From Liquidambar formosana (lineage: Eukaryota > Streptophyta > Magnoliopsida > Saxifragales > Altingiaceae): DNA of 64,000 nucleotides. Location of the stretch: contig CM077827.1 in the NCBI GenBank assembly GCA_039720395.1, positions 7,603,991 to 7,667,990 of the forward strand, written 5' to 3'. The position numbers and the translations under genes are program-made. Below, in pieces: positions 21,901 to 32,930 of this stretch. Position 1 is the first letter of the stretch. Each line of letters starts with the position of its first letter. The notes beneath the pieces were generated by a model. That model was not told the origin of the DNA. It did no database searches and saw only the letters and a program-made list of their open reading frames with translations.

Positions 21901-22626
21901 CGAAAAGGACCTCTTCTATCTGAAATACCTTCGGTGTCCAACATACAGGAGCGTAATCAGAAAGAACTTTCACCAACAAAGTCTGAGTAGCCTTCGGGAA
22001 TAACTCCTCCCAATCTCCTGAAAAAAGGAATTTGTAAAGCTTAGATATGGAAGGACAACTTTGATTGTTAGACCATGTGAAGCTACCGCCTATCAACGGA
22101 AGATCAACAAAGACATTTCTCTGAATGAAATCTGAAAAATCAACCATATCATATGTCATGGAACGACATCTCAATCTCTCACTAAGAAAGCGAACCACAT
22201 TAAAATCTCCCACTAAGCACCAAGGAACCCTCCACGCCTAGCTAACAGCTTCTAATTCCTCCCACAAATTTCGCCTGTCACTAGCTCCATGAGGGCCATA
22301 CACCATTGAGATAGCCCATTCTTCTCCAAAATCCGCAAATCTCCATCTACAAGAAACAGAGTAAATACCCACACTATCACCAATTTTTAACAAGTTTCCT
22401 ACCATCCCAAAAAATATTGATCCCACCCGCTGAACCCCTGGCCCCTAATGGATTGTCTCATCGTACTGACCTTCCCAAATGTCTCTAATCTCTAATCTAT
22501 CCAATATTTCCATCTTAGTTTCTTGAATTATCACCAAATCAGCCCCTAGCCTTTTAACGCCACCTTAACCCCAAGCCTTTTATCCCTATCGTTAAGCCCT
22601 CGAACATTCCAAGTGATAATCTGCAT
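18990..22626 (-). pseudogene. LINE ORF2: endonuclease and reverse transcriptase, broken
   Basis: The ATG at 22626 starts an APE-type endonuclease (ITWNVRGLND motif); the middle of that domain is at 21791-22426 (GDFNVVR, GGSFTWSN). Reverse transcriptase follows: TLIPKKNDAFDVKDYRPISL near 21130, QNAFVGGRQILD near 20970 and the catalytic LLYADD near 20560. The C-terminal zf-RVT region is at 19080-19700 (CVMCKHNIESVDHLFLHC). Stops or frameshifts fall at about 22560, 22240, 21945, 21500, 21255, 20800, 20100 and 19470. A complete copy would cut target DNA and prime reverse transcription there; this one cannot. Confidence 0.88.
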
Positions 22627-22784
22627 TAAATCACAAGGTTGTCCCCCCTACCAATCGAATCTCCCAAATTTCCTCCCTATCTCCCTTCATAATTAATTGA
22701 CCACTCCAACCTTTTCAATTCCCTCTCCGACCTACTGTGTGATCTTGAGCCCTTCTGACTATGAGACTTGCTCCCTTTAACTCT

Positions 22785-24879
22785 CTAGCTTTGCTCCATA
22801 GCTGAAAACAACGCCATCACTTCCCCTTCATGACCCTCAAAAGACATCCCTAGAAATTTGCCAAAGCTACCAACCTTCTTCATAACCCAATTAGACACCT
22901 CCTCCCCATCGAAGCAATTATCACTATGTAGCAATCCCGCTATAGGGCTACTGACCTCACCTGATGTAGACTCCCAAGAGTTATCGATGAGTAACCCCAC
23001 AGACTCACTACTATCCATATCATTCTGACACTTCTCCCCACCCAAACCCACCATCTCCCCATCCTCGAACACCACCAATTCTAGCCCTATGCTTTGAAAA
23101 CCATTGAATCCTCCCCCACCCACTCTCGGTGCAAAATCTACCATGGTAGTCTGGTCCTGGCCACGACCACTACTCTCACCAACCTCGAAACTCCCTAACC
23201 CCCCAACTCCCTTATTATTCCCACCAAAAAGAGAAGAAGTGGAAGAGAAGCCCCTATCCCCCCGCGAAAATCCTTCTGCCTCACCACAAACCAAATCGGA
23301 AGCACCAACCGTCTGCCCTAGATCTAAATGGAGTTCTTCAAAGTGTGGGTTTAGATGCGCACCGAGTAGAATTGGGCTCCTCCCAAATTACTAAGGAATT
23401 GTCGGCAGTGAAAGTCCCTTTCCATATGGTTAGAGCCCAGAACATTAAACCTATTATGGGTAGAAGAATGGGCCTTTGGCCCACTAACCGGAACCACTAC
23501 TGGCCTAATATGCTCCCCATCCAGACCCACTATCTCTTTGCGTTTAAAATTTGAAAAAGTGGGCCCACTTCACTGATCACTGCCTACTCCATTCTTACTA
23601 GACGTAAGCCCCCTCTCCCCACATGTGACTCTACTGTCCAACCTATTCCCCCTTCCCCTACTAATGTGCAGAGTATGTACCTTTCCACCATACCCCACAT
23701 CCTTCCTACCCTCATGCTCCTCACACGCCTCCGTTCTCCTACCCAGGCTATTCCCATGAACATCGACCATGGTGTATCGATAATCCTTCACCATACACAA
23801 ACTCGTACATCTCTCTATGACTATGAAAACTTTGAATACATGAACTTCGATATTAACAAAAATGTGATCTGGCAACTCACTAACTATATTAGTTTTAACC
23901 CTTGCTATTGGCGGTGAGGCCCACTATTGCAAATCCATCTCCAAAAAAAACCCCCACATAAATCCCCAATATCTTCCATGACAACAACACACCATAGATG
24001 TAAGAGCAAACCTTCCACTCGAATCCATATCTGTCCACAATTTTCCAACGTTCCAACCATACCAACCGTTGGAACCCAAACGTCAAGGAGAACCACTGCC
24101 TCACCCAAGCGTCTCATCCCATCCTTCAAAACTTTCTGAGCCTCTGTCTCCGATGAAAACCAGAACAAGAATAATCCATCCACATATCTCAAAACTCGAA
24201 CGCCTCCGGATAACCACCATGCATTATTGGCCCATTTGGAAATCTCATCCACCGAACTCACATCTCTATCGAATCTCCCCACCAGACATCTTCTCATGTG
24301 TTTAATACGTAGCTCAACACCTCCTCTCTCAGGGAAAATACAAACCCCTTGATCAGAAAGGCCCGCCGTGGATCTGCCCCTCAACAGCCACTCATCCACC
24401 GCCACTACATCTCTGTAAGAAAGCGTCTTATTCTGTATCTCTCCCAACTTAGCCGGCTGAGAATGCACAACCTATATGTTTGGTCGACTCCTGATCTCTG
24501 CACCTAGCTCTCCTAAGATATTGACTACATGTTTCCACCCTAAACCGTCATAACCTTCTGGAATAGAGATAAAGCGGCACCCCCCTTTTGAACCTATTTC
24601 AGAGACAACACCAAATCTCCTGTGTATGTTGTGCTTTAGTTCTATGATCAAAGTATGCTTTGAGCTTCTGAACTTTTTTACCCAGTCGAAGCTGCCATTC
24701 CATACCATCATCTCTTCCAAACACTTTTTCAGCCACTGAAAACCATCCTTTAATAGAAAAATAGAAATTCTGATACCTCTCCCATTCTCTGTAACCTTAA
24801 GAAAATCACCTCTTGGTTCATCAAGCAGAGCGAAATCAAAAGATTTCTTATCGATCCCTAAAAAACGCTTAACGCCCAT
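22785..24879 (-). pseudogene. LINE ORF1: DUF4283 RNA-binding-like protein, broken
   Basis: The ATG at 24879 opens 135 codons to a stop near 24472. The frame continues at 23905-24468 with the DUF4283 core (RRCLVGRFDRD, then WWLSGGVRVLR). After frameshifts a glycine- and serine-rich tail at 22785-23294 ends in a stop about 160 bp before ORF2. DUF4283 proteins of plant LINEs are thought to bind the element RNA. At least two breaks separate the parts. Confidence 0.75.
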
Positions 24880-25291
24880 ACTTGAAATTCCCTTTTAAGA
24901 GAATTACCTTTTGTAAAGGCTATGGATAATGCATTTGCATATTAGAAGATTGACTAATCTCACTAGGGTGTTAAACAATGAGCTGTGTAAGACAAATATG
25001 TATTGTATAAATACAAAAAGTGTCTTACTCACAAATAAAAAATGTCATGCCAACTTATACAAATTAAAAATTAAGTGATATATTATATTTATGATATTAT
25101 ATCTATGAAATACATATATACTGTATATGTATATAATTTTATATGATTTATATCAATAAGTTACATGTGTAATGTATTATTAACATATTGGAATGTATTA
25201 TTTTGTGAAATTACTTTAATAATGTTCGAAGGATATGTTCGCTGAGATTGTATTGGGGATACCTTTGATAAGAAATATATCAACGAATATA

Positions 25292-26345
25292 TCAATGACA
25301 CGAAAGATATTTTAGTCCACGCTTACTGGTATCATGTGAGGCACTTGACGCATCAAGAAGAACACTATAATCATCCATGAGACTACACAATCTACCTACT
25401 ACGCATGTGTACTTCTTTTCCCACTTAGACTTGAAGTATGCAAAAGTAACAGAAAATCTCATGTTAGTGGATGTCACTCCCACAATCTCTAAGAAGGGAA
25501 GATGATACAGGCAATCCATTATCAACACAAGTGGAAATGTACGTAACAACCCTACACTACAAGGGTATGCTCAAAATAAACGCATAACAATCTCAGTATT
25601 ATTACAATTCCTATGTCACTCAATGTATTTATGCTCCGCTAACTTACCCATAAGATGTTGCTTCTGTGGTCTCCCAACCTTCTTTGTAACCTTATGCCTA
25701 TGACGTGCATTGTAAATTGTCTTCATTGTGGTAGCATTGAGGGCATCCTTTTGCTTCAGTGTAACCAAAATCTCTTTGGGCCGGACCATACTCTTGGACA
25801 TATCCACTAACAATGAAGTCTCATCTTGGGATAATCTCCCCGCATATGAGTGCCCCTCGAGATGCTCCACAGCGGGATGATTGTGCACTCCACATACTAC
25901 CTCCAACATCCAATCATCATCATTCGACAACTTCTGGCCCTTTAATGAAAAAGGGCATCCACACTTCTTCGTGCCACTTTGTCTCTTTGGTCGCTTTTCA
26001 CTTTGGGCCTCTATGTTCTTGCTTGTGTTTCTATGATAGCCACCCCTCTCACAACCAAATAAAATTCTTGGTCTCCTACCATTGCCACCCATGTCAGACT
26101 TTTTTATCACAACAACCAAACCATTTCTCTTCCCAACTTCCCGAGTCCATTTACATAAGGCTTCTCTACTCTTGAATATCTAAACATTAAAGAGCTTAAT
26201 GTAAGTAAACAAAATTACACAAAAATTCATTCAACTGAAAAAATATCGAAATGTAAATTATCTTACCTCATATGTAGTAAATTCACTACTATAATCCATA
26301 ACACATTCCAACTCAACCATGTTGCATCTAGTGGAAGTGTCAGCC
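25292..26345 (-). pseudogene. FAR1/MULE-type transposase-like pseudogene
   Basis: The first exon (about 26345-26267) ends at a GT donor. The second starts at 26179 after an AG and encodes a FAR1-type zinc-binding segment with CKWTREVGKRNG, GCERGG, CGCPFSL and VCGVHNHPAVEHLEGH. It then runs into the MULE transposase start (TFPLVLIMDC, LPFLEIVGVTSTNM). Between them, at about 25550-25616, in-frame stops replace a Tyr and a Trp of the usual family motif. The KTNRYR-like stretch after MDC is deleted, and the rest of the catalytic domain is missing. Related proteins are transposases of Mutator-like elements and domesticated FHY3/FAR1 regulators. This copy is dead. Confidence 0.75.
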
Positions 26346-28079
26346 TGCAAGTACTAAAAAGGATCAAAATGGGCCATTTTGATTCTGTTCGGTTGACCAG
26401 AGCCGAACATCTTCGACTTGTTCAACTCGGAATGTCCAAACATACTATTATTGTTCTGCAAATAACAAACTAGTAATGTTTGGCCATCAAGTTCCGAACA
26501 TTTCAAGTTTGTTTGGCAAACCAAGGGCCAAACAAAACTCGATCCAAAATGAAAAACTATTGAAAATCAACAAATTTCAATGAAAAAAGAGGCACATTTT
26601 GTTGCAAAAATCCTCCCAAATGACAATTTCTTGTCCATTGCTTTTTAAAATATATATATATATATATATATAAAATTAAAAGTGAGTAACACCAACAAAG
26701 GCTAATCTCTAAGAGACTAAAGATTTATGGCTAAGGTTTGTGAGAGAGTAAGGGTTTATGAGGGAGTAAGTGCTTAGGATGATGGGTACGTGTTCGGTGG
26801 GTATGGAAAGAAAAGTCATTTTTTGTATTTAAGTAATTTTGTCCTTAATAGTAATTTTGTTTGCTGAGGGCTAAAATGGTAATACAAAATTTCATTAGTT
26901 GGTGAGTGTGGAGAGCAGCTTTTGTGGTGTAAATGCATTTTTTTATCAACAACAAAAACAATATTATTAATAATAAAAAGAAGAACACGAAAAAGGAGGG
27001 ACAAGGAGTCCACCCAAAGAAAACAATCAGAAAAACAAGAAAAGCTTCACAAACCAAATGTCTGATAAACAGTTAGTGTAAATAGAAGCTCCCACAATAA
27101 TAAATGTCTGATACACAGGTACTGTAACCTATGAATGACCCAATTCAAGACATGAACCATGCATTTGACCCAATTTTTATATAGGTGAATACGTGTTAGG
27201 TTTAAGGCTTCCTTGAGCAGTCTGGACCTAACATGATCATCCTAGAATAGCATCAAGGCTTTTAATAGATGAAAAGAGATATTTCACTAGTATTCCGCTA
27301 TAGTGATTTGGGCATAAAGTTATTGATACTTCAACCAGTTCTTCCTAGATTTCACCTCAGTTATCCATTGACGGGAGCTGTTAAATTTGGATTTCAGAGA
27401 AGCTATCAGAAGTTAAATTATAACACGCCATAACCTCAATCCTGCAAAAGACCACTACATGAATCTATCTCTGGTTTTGGGCCATGGTCTTCACCATGTC
27501 TCACTAGCCACCTAGCATTCTAACTATCTCCACCTCCCTTACTAACTTTCGCCTACCAAAAAAAAAAAAACTCCCTTACTAACTTTCTTTCCATGTTCTT
27601 TTTTAGCTCTAACCGCACCTCAAAAAGAGCAGCAAGACCTGAAATGTTAGAAACATTCATTCTGTCATCATTAAAGCCTAACCCCCATTTTTCTATTATT
27701 TAACACACACATTAGCCTCCAATGTCTTCAAGGCATTTAAGCTTTCATATCAAACTTCATACCCATCGATATCTCTCTTTGGCTATTCTCCTTCAACTCA
27801 ACTCGACAAAGCCTTAATCCCAACTACATGGGGGCCAGCTACATGAATCCTTCAATGCCATTCAATTCTATCAAGGGCTATATCCTTTGTTAGCTCCTTA
27901 GCACGCATGTCCTTTCTCACTACCACTAACCACGCTATTCTTCTTAGTTTAAAATAAAAATAATGAAAAAGCCCCTTCGTATTTAAATTTTTCACTCTCT
28001 GCCTTTACTTGTTGCCCCGTTAACGCACAAAAACCAGCAGTACGAGGTATTCAGCAACGTGATGATGATGACAAAGAGA
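26346..28079. other. intergenic, no intact gene seen
   Basis: It contains a (TA)n run at about 26650-26672 and low-complexity A/T stretches. Near 27780-27960 is a minus-strand segment resembling the 3' part of plant RTE-type LINEs or TS-like SINEs (GGATTCATGTAG, GGGATTAAGGCTTTGT). I see no coding frame. Confidence 0.45.
27780..27960 (-). mobile_element. possible RTE-LINE/TS-SINE 3' fragment
   Basis: The minus strand carries a GGATTCATGTAGCTGGCCCC stretch and GTTGGGATTAAGGCTTTGTC, reminiscent of the widespread plant 3' tail ending in repeated TTG. The tail repeat itself is lost. This is recalled from family knowledge and not confirmed. Confidence 0.3.
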
Positions 28080-28610
28080 ATTGTAAGATATTAAGTGGGC
28101 TCCTGATAATCATAACAATAAAGAGAATGAGGGGTAGTGGCAACACTCTTGCGTTCATGCGTATCCAGCAGAATCAAAGTATATCCCACATGGGTTATTG
28201 AAAATGCTTGCTGATTCAACCAAATTCACTGAAATACACCACTCAAAACAACCCAAAAAATAGGAAAACAAGACGAAGCAGAACAAGCAACGGGAGATAT
28301 CACAAGAACTCTTACTGGAAACAAAGAAAGACCCATGAAAATTCTGAATATGCAGAATTAAATTCGTAGTTTGTTTACCTGGGAAGAAATCGAGCGCCCA
28401 GGGTAGTAGGGAGATTCTGTATATTCTTCTTACCCACCGCAAAGGCCCTCCTAATAGACATTCAGAAATTAGAACTTGGAAGGGTTTTGCTCTCTACAGA
28501 CTCGTGGGGTGCCTCTGAGTCTGTGACATCGACGGAGCAGGTGATGCTGTGTAATTGGTTCGATAATAGGACCACCAAACGATGCCGTTTACTGGGATAT
28601 AAAGGACTTC
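28080..28610 (-). pseudogene. duplicate of the promoter and leader exon of the 2-hydroxyacid dehydrogenase gene
   Basis: The sequence around 28360-28450 parallels 42100-42215: a shared CGTAGTTTGTTTACCT-type splice-donor region, AGTAGTGAGAGTCTGT-like leader sequence and TACCCACC. Farther upstream both contain GTAATTGGTTC and AACGATGCCGTTT (28541-28592 against 42402-42432). No dehydrogenase coding exon is found to the left of it. It is either the stump of a second gene copy or a segmental duplication of the promoter. Confidence 0.65.
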
Positions 28611-29251
28611 ATAATTTAGAGCTGCAACTCAGTTTGATTTAGGTGGGTGTGGCGTCAACGCAGATAGAAGCCGTCCAGTACAAATCTAATTTTATTTTTA
28701 CAATAGAGGTTGTACTTCATTCATTAGTCTAATATATTTTATAACTCATCAATACAATGGGTACAATGATCAATGCAAAGTGTTGAGCATGTCTTTACAA
28801 AATCGGTTCTATTTATATTTATATTTATATCTAGAGGTTTGATCTCATTAATATCTGCTAATATCATGAACATCAGTATTATGTATTAGGGATTATACCC
28901 TATGACTATGTGAGTATATGGTATAACCTACTGATGCACAAAGTATAACCCTTCAATACATAGTGCTTATGTAAGAAAAATTAGCATGTATTGATGAGAC
29001 CAATTGAAGTGATTGAGTGCGAGAGCCAAATATATGAAAAACAGTGCGCTAATGTGGCATACTTCTTTAGCATTTCCTCTCTTATTAACTATGGCCACAC
29101 TTTTAACTTCATGTGGCATCTTCACATTGGTGGAAGAAATTAATTTAAAATAAAACTTTTCAAATCAAATTATAATACCTCAAATTTAAACTGCCATGCA
29201 TTATCTTACAATGCATCTCCTACCACAACTCAAATTTTTGTAAGTTATAAA
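28611..29251. other. intergenic, no gene seen
   Basis: AT-rich. A distantly Micron-like stretch near 28880-28980 (GGTATAACC, GTATAACCC, TGATGCAC) may be a third, worn copy of the repeat at 8339 and 57544. Confidence 0.4.
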
Positions 29252-29449
29252 TTATCTAATGTTTGTTAGATATTTTTTTGGGTAAATATCTACCATATCC
29301 AGATCGCTCTTATATTCGTCATCCTCATTCTCTTTAAATTCAACAGCAACACTCACATCTTTATAAAGAGCATCATTTGCTTTTGCCGTTGTACCCGGAG
29401 GAACGACATCAGCTCTGTCTTGAAATTCTGTAACTAGCTTCCCAATCAA
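29252..29449 (-). pseudogene. fragment resembling the N-terminal linker of BRR2 (DExH12) RNA helicase
   Basis: About 60 codons encode IGKLVTEFQD, then an ALYKDVSVAVEFKENEDDEY stretch and SDLDMV. This strongly recalls the conserved linker upstream of the first helicase cassette of plant BRR2, the U5 snRNP helicase (IGKL...ALD..VGVAVEFEENE). An AG precedes the open segment, as at an exon start. No helicase motif follows, so it is an isolated exon fragment, captured or left by deletion. The assignment rests on memory of the family. Confidence 0.5.
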
Positions 29450-30010
29450 AACAAGCTAATCAATTATATGGCTCAGAATAGCCGAATAGGATTCATTGGT
29501 TTTGTAAAATTATGGAAGGGGTATTTTAGTCAGATCATTATTTTTTTTAACAAGAGTATACGAAAAGTTAATTGAGTTGGGTATTGAATATGATTTTTTA
29601 TTCATTGGATTAGATGGATAGATAAAATTTTTGATGGGGTTTTTGGATATGATTTTATTTTTCAGGGAGGTTTTGGATATTTACCCTATTTTTTTTTCCA
29701 AAAATTAAGTGTGGTTTAAAGAATAAAAATAAAAAACTAAACTTTCCATGCATTTGCAGAGTTACTACCTGTACCATTATATAAAAAGCAATCCACTAAT
29801 GTGTCATGCTTCTTACGTGTTCCTTCTCTCATTCTCTTTTTTTCATTTATTCTTTTTGCTCATTAACCGTGACTTCATTTTTAAATTGATATGATATTTT
29901 TTATTCAAGAAATTAAATTTAAGGAAAATACTATTTGTCCTAAAAATTTTTTTCAAATTCAACATTTTAAATAATGTAACAATAGCGGTTTAATTGGGTT
30001 GGCAAAAATA
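29450..30010. other. intergenic, no gene seen
   Basis: AT-rich sequence with T-rich runs. Nothing recognisable. Confidence 0.5.
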
Positions 30011-30022
30011 AGTGCCTAATAA

Positions 30023-30242
30023 CCCAAGGGAGTTAGTCCAATTGGTAGGGGAAGGACCTTCTATTCTATTAACTTGGGTCTGATTCCTTGGGAAGCACTT
30101 TAGAAATTAATTCCTAAATGCATTAGGCTAGTATGGGAGAGTGCGCCCTTAAGATCGTCCGAGAAGGGATTTAGTCAAGATGCACGCAAACTGGCCTGGA
30201 TACCCTGATTGTCAAACCAAAAATAATAATAATAATAATTTG
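30023..30242 (+). mobile_element. tRNA-derived SINE, about 220 bp
   Basis: A box A-like GTTAGTCCAATTGGTAG (30031-30047) and a box B-like GGGTCTGATTCC (about 30086) are placed as in a tRNA-type RNA polymerase III promoter. The 3' end is an (AAT)n tail. The flanks AGTGCCTAATAA (30011-30022) and AGTGCATAATAA (30243-30254) match at 11 of 12 bases and fit a target duplication. Confidence 0.75.
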
Positions 30243-30254
30243 AGTGCATAATAA

Positions 30255-30678
30255 TAATAATAATAACAGTAATCACTAAATGCAGATATCCATGATCAAA
30301 ATCGCAGAGATGATTAGCAAGCAAAGGTTCCTCTTCTTAGCTCTCACTACGATATATGCTGCTAAATTTTAGGGGGTTAGCAAAATTCGTTATACTAAGA
30401 TAGATCCTGCCATTGTTTTATAAACATTTTACATAGTATACTCTTGGGCAATATTTTTTGTTTCAATACAAATAAAATTAAAGATATGTTTGGTCACTTA
30501 TGCAGATAATTTGTATGGTCCAATAGATCGAACCACATTCAAATTTGATTGGCTAGGGGACAGCTTATGCTATACATATATAGTGACCATTATAGGCTGA
30601 CCTGTAGGAATTGAATTCAAAAGAAAACTCAACTGTTAACCTTTACCTGCTGGTACCAAATATAAAACAAAATATAAG
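30255..30678. other. intergenic, no gene seen
   Basis: An (ATA)n run continues from the SINE duplication (30247-30268). The rest is AT-rich sequence without features I recognise. Confidence 0.5.
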
Positions 30679-30818
30679 GACCCGTTTGTTTGGTTGAAAT
30701 CAGGGGAATCAAAATGGAATAGAATGAGACTTCAATAATAAGCAGGTTACTCATCATTGAAATCTCATTTCATTTAATTCTGATTCCCCCCATTCCAATC
30801 AAACAAACATGCCGTAAG
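30679..30818. mobile_element. short MITE with CCGTTTGTTTGG ends
   Basis: The left end GGACCCGTTTGTTTGGTTG and the right end CCAATCAAACAAACATGCC are inverted copies with a few mismatches, and GGGGAATCA/TGATTCCCC extends the pairing inward. The superfamily is not settled, as no clear target duplication was found. The hAT element at 30819 inserted at its right edge. Confidence 0.6.
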
Positions 30819-31776
30819 CAAGGACTTAAAATATCGATATCGATGGATATATCGAGAGTCTAAAAACACTGATATATCGGATATATCGATGAATATATCA
30901 AAAATATTGATATCGATTTAGAGATATGGTAGATATTATTAGTTAAACATGGATATTTTTATTGAAACTTTGGGAAACGATGATTTAGACTCTAATACAC
31001 AATTTAGAATCAAAATATTGCAATTTAAATGTGTATAATATAAGTATGTGTTGTTTATTGTATAAAAGGAGTGACGCGGTGAAAAAATAAATAATAAAAA
31101 TTTATGCAAATTCAACATCCAAATGTCACATGAAATTAAAATCTGTAAATATATATCATTTATATAATAATAAATCAATACATCAATAAATTAATGACAT
31201 ATACTTACATTAAATACCACATGAAACTTAGAGAAGTTGCCAAACCAGCCTTGAATAATACTAATAATTTCAAATATATATAAATTAATGTCAATACTAA
31301 CAAATTAATAATATTGTAAAGTAATTCATGGTCTACACTAATAAATTAATAATACTATAGAGTAATAGTCTAATAGATAATAGTTGTAAAGGTGCTAAAG
31401 GAGTAAAGGAGCTGGGTAAAGGAAGAAAGGGGGTTAGGTTATTGTGGAGCTTGGAGAAGTTTCCAAAAAAGCCTTGAAAACTACTACAAGAGGACATTAA
31501 GTGTGGGAAAAAAGGAGACAATAGTCACCACATTCAAATTTTAGTCAATTAGTCACATGGGTCGATATAACTCAATATACCTTGATATATCGTCGATATT
31601 TCAACGATAAATGGTGGAAAAATGTCGATATTCTCGATATTCTTCGATATATCAACGTTACATCGATATATCCCACGATATATTATCAAAATAATACTGA
31701 TGCATGATTTCATTTTGCTACTTGTCGATACTGCGATGTTGATATATCGCCGATATCGACGATTTTTAAGATTATG
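30819..31776. mobile_element. hAT-like non-autonomous element, 958 bp
   Basis: It is flanked by a perfect 8-bp target duplication GCCGTAAG (30811-30818 and 31777-31784). The ends CAAGGACTTAAAATATCG and, inverted, CATAATCTTAAAAATCG start with CA as in hAT elements. Both end regions are rich in GATATATCGATATC palindromes, probably binding sites. There is no transposase ORF. A second, interrupted copy begins at 18237. Confidence 0.85.
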
Positions 31777-31784
31777 GCCGTAAG

Positions 31785-32164
31785 TGTTAATTCTCAACAT
31801 TTTATGTGACGTTAATCTCATATCACTCGAGATATCTAGAGTTCAAGACTGATCGATGCTAAGGACTTAAGGTAAAGCCATAGGGTTGAAATGGTTGGCT
31901 TCTAAATTTAGGACCATATCGCAATGCCATATATTGCCATATTGGCTGACAAGTGTATAATTTCTAAGAAATTCACCCCAAAAAAAAAATAAAAAAAATG
32001 AAGAAGATCCGGGTATGCCATTTAACACCATGAGTCTTTTGGGAGCCTATAGCTATTTGTATCGCACTCTTGAAAGGGGTTTATCAACGAATTAATGTGC
32101 TATATTCATAAGCCTATCGAGACCATCTTCAATAGCTACTATAACGATTATATTGCGATTTTAA
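31785..32164. other. intergenic, no gene seen
   Basis: No coding frame or clear repeat, apart from an A-rich run near 31980-32000. Confidence 0.5.
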
Positions 32165-32292
32165 TGTCCCATGTCGCATGGTTAAGTATGGACTTTGATC
32201 ACGTGTATATTAGCTCTTAAGTACCCTTTCCTTGCAAACCGGTTTCAAGGGTGAGTCCTACGTAAGCGTTCATATCTTTTGGTATCAGAGCC
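32165..32292 (+). mobile_element. TRIM-like LTR with primer-binding site
   Basis: A short segment begins TGTCCCATGTCGCATGG and runs about 110 bp to a perfect initiator-Met primer-binding site, TGGTATCAGAGCC (32280-32292). The inner CTTGCAAACCGGTTTCAAGG resembles short LTRs of terminal-repeat retrotransposons in miniature. No second LTR was found. It lies about 200 bp beyond the stop codon of the dehydrogenase gene. Confidence 0.5.
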
Positions 32293-32488
32293 ATTCAGTT
32301 GACAATAATATTGAAAAATAAAATGTAGAAGTCTTGCTCTTGAATATCATAAACCTCCCAACCAACAGCTTAAACACAGACCCAAAGTTTTAAGTTCTGA
32401 ATCGACACAAATGCAGCTAGGGTGGAAAAATAAAGTCTATTGAATTGGTAGACTCTTCATAACAGTACACACAATTTTTTGAGCTGAA

Positions 32489-32899
32489 TCAGTTGACAAA
32501 CTCTATCCCTCTCAAAGGAGTCCCTCTATGAAGTTGAAGGGCAACATCACCAACGACCTGTAATTGAACAATCAGCAGGGAGACAATAAGGCCATAACCA
32601 ATAGGAGAAATCTGAATAATATGTACTACTAGCAAAATGAGCCAAAATTCTCTATGTTTAAGATGCTACAATAGACAAATCCTTGAAGGGATTCATTATC
32701 CATAGTTCTCATAACAACAAAGATCATATCTAATATCATGGACCCTTTGTAGTTAACTGCAGTGCATCAAAGAATAAATAGAATCCTAGAAAACAGTAAG
32801 ACTATTACTTCAGAAATTTATTACAAAATTCAGCTCATGTATGGCAACACCACAACTCTACAAAAGAATTGATCAAAACGTTAACAAGGGAATCCATAT

Positions 32900-32930
<31 letters not shown>

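Larger units (their letters stand above)
18884..24983 (-). mobile_element. LINE (L1-like, DUF4283 type), about 6.1 kb, decayed
   Basis: The element lies on the minus strand. Its 3' poly-A appears as a T run at 18884-18893, and it is flanked by a perfect 16-bp target duplication TGTGTAAGACAAATAT (18868-18883 and 24984-24999). It has two ORF regions in the usual order: an ORF1 with a DUF4283 region, then an ORF2 with endonuclease, reverse transcriptase and a C-terminal zinc-binding region. Both are broken. It lies inside copy B of the hAT-like repeat. Confidence 0.9.
18237..25290 (+). mobile_element. hAT-like repeat, copy B, split by a MITE and a LINE
   Basis: The left end, CAATGACTTAAATATC, and the sequence up to 18409 match the left end and interior of the element at 30819-31776. 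The match resumes at 18847-18883 and again after 24999. The two interruptions are a Mutator-type MITE (18410-18837) and a LINE (18884-24983). The right end is not recognisable and probably decayed near 25290, where the FAR1-like pseudogene begins. Confidence 0.6.
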
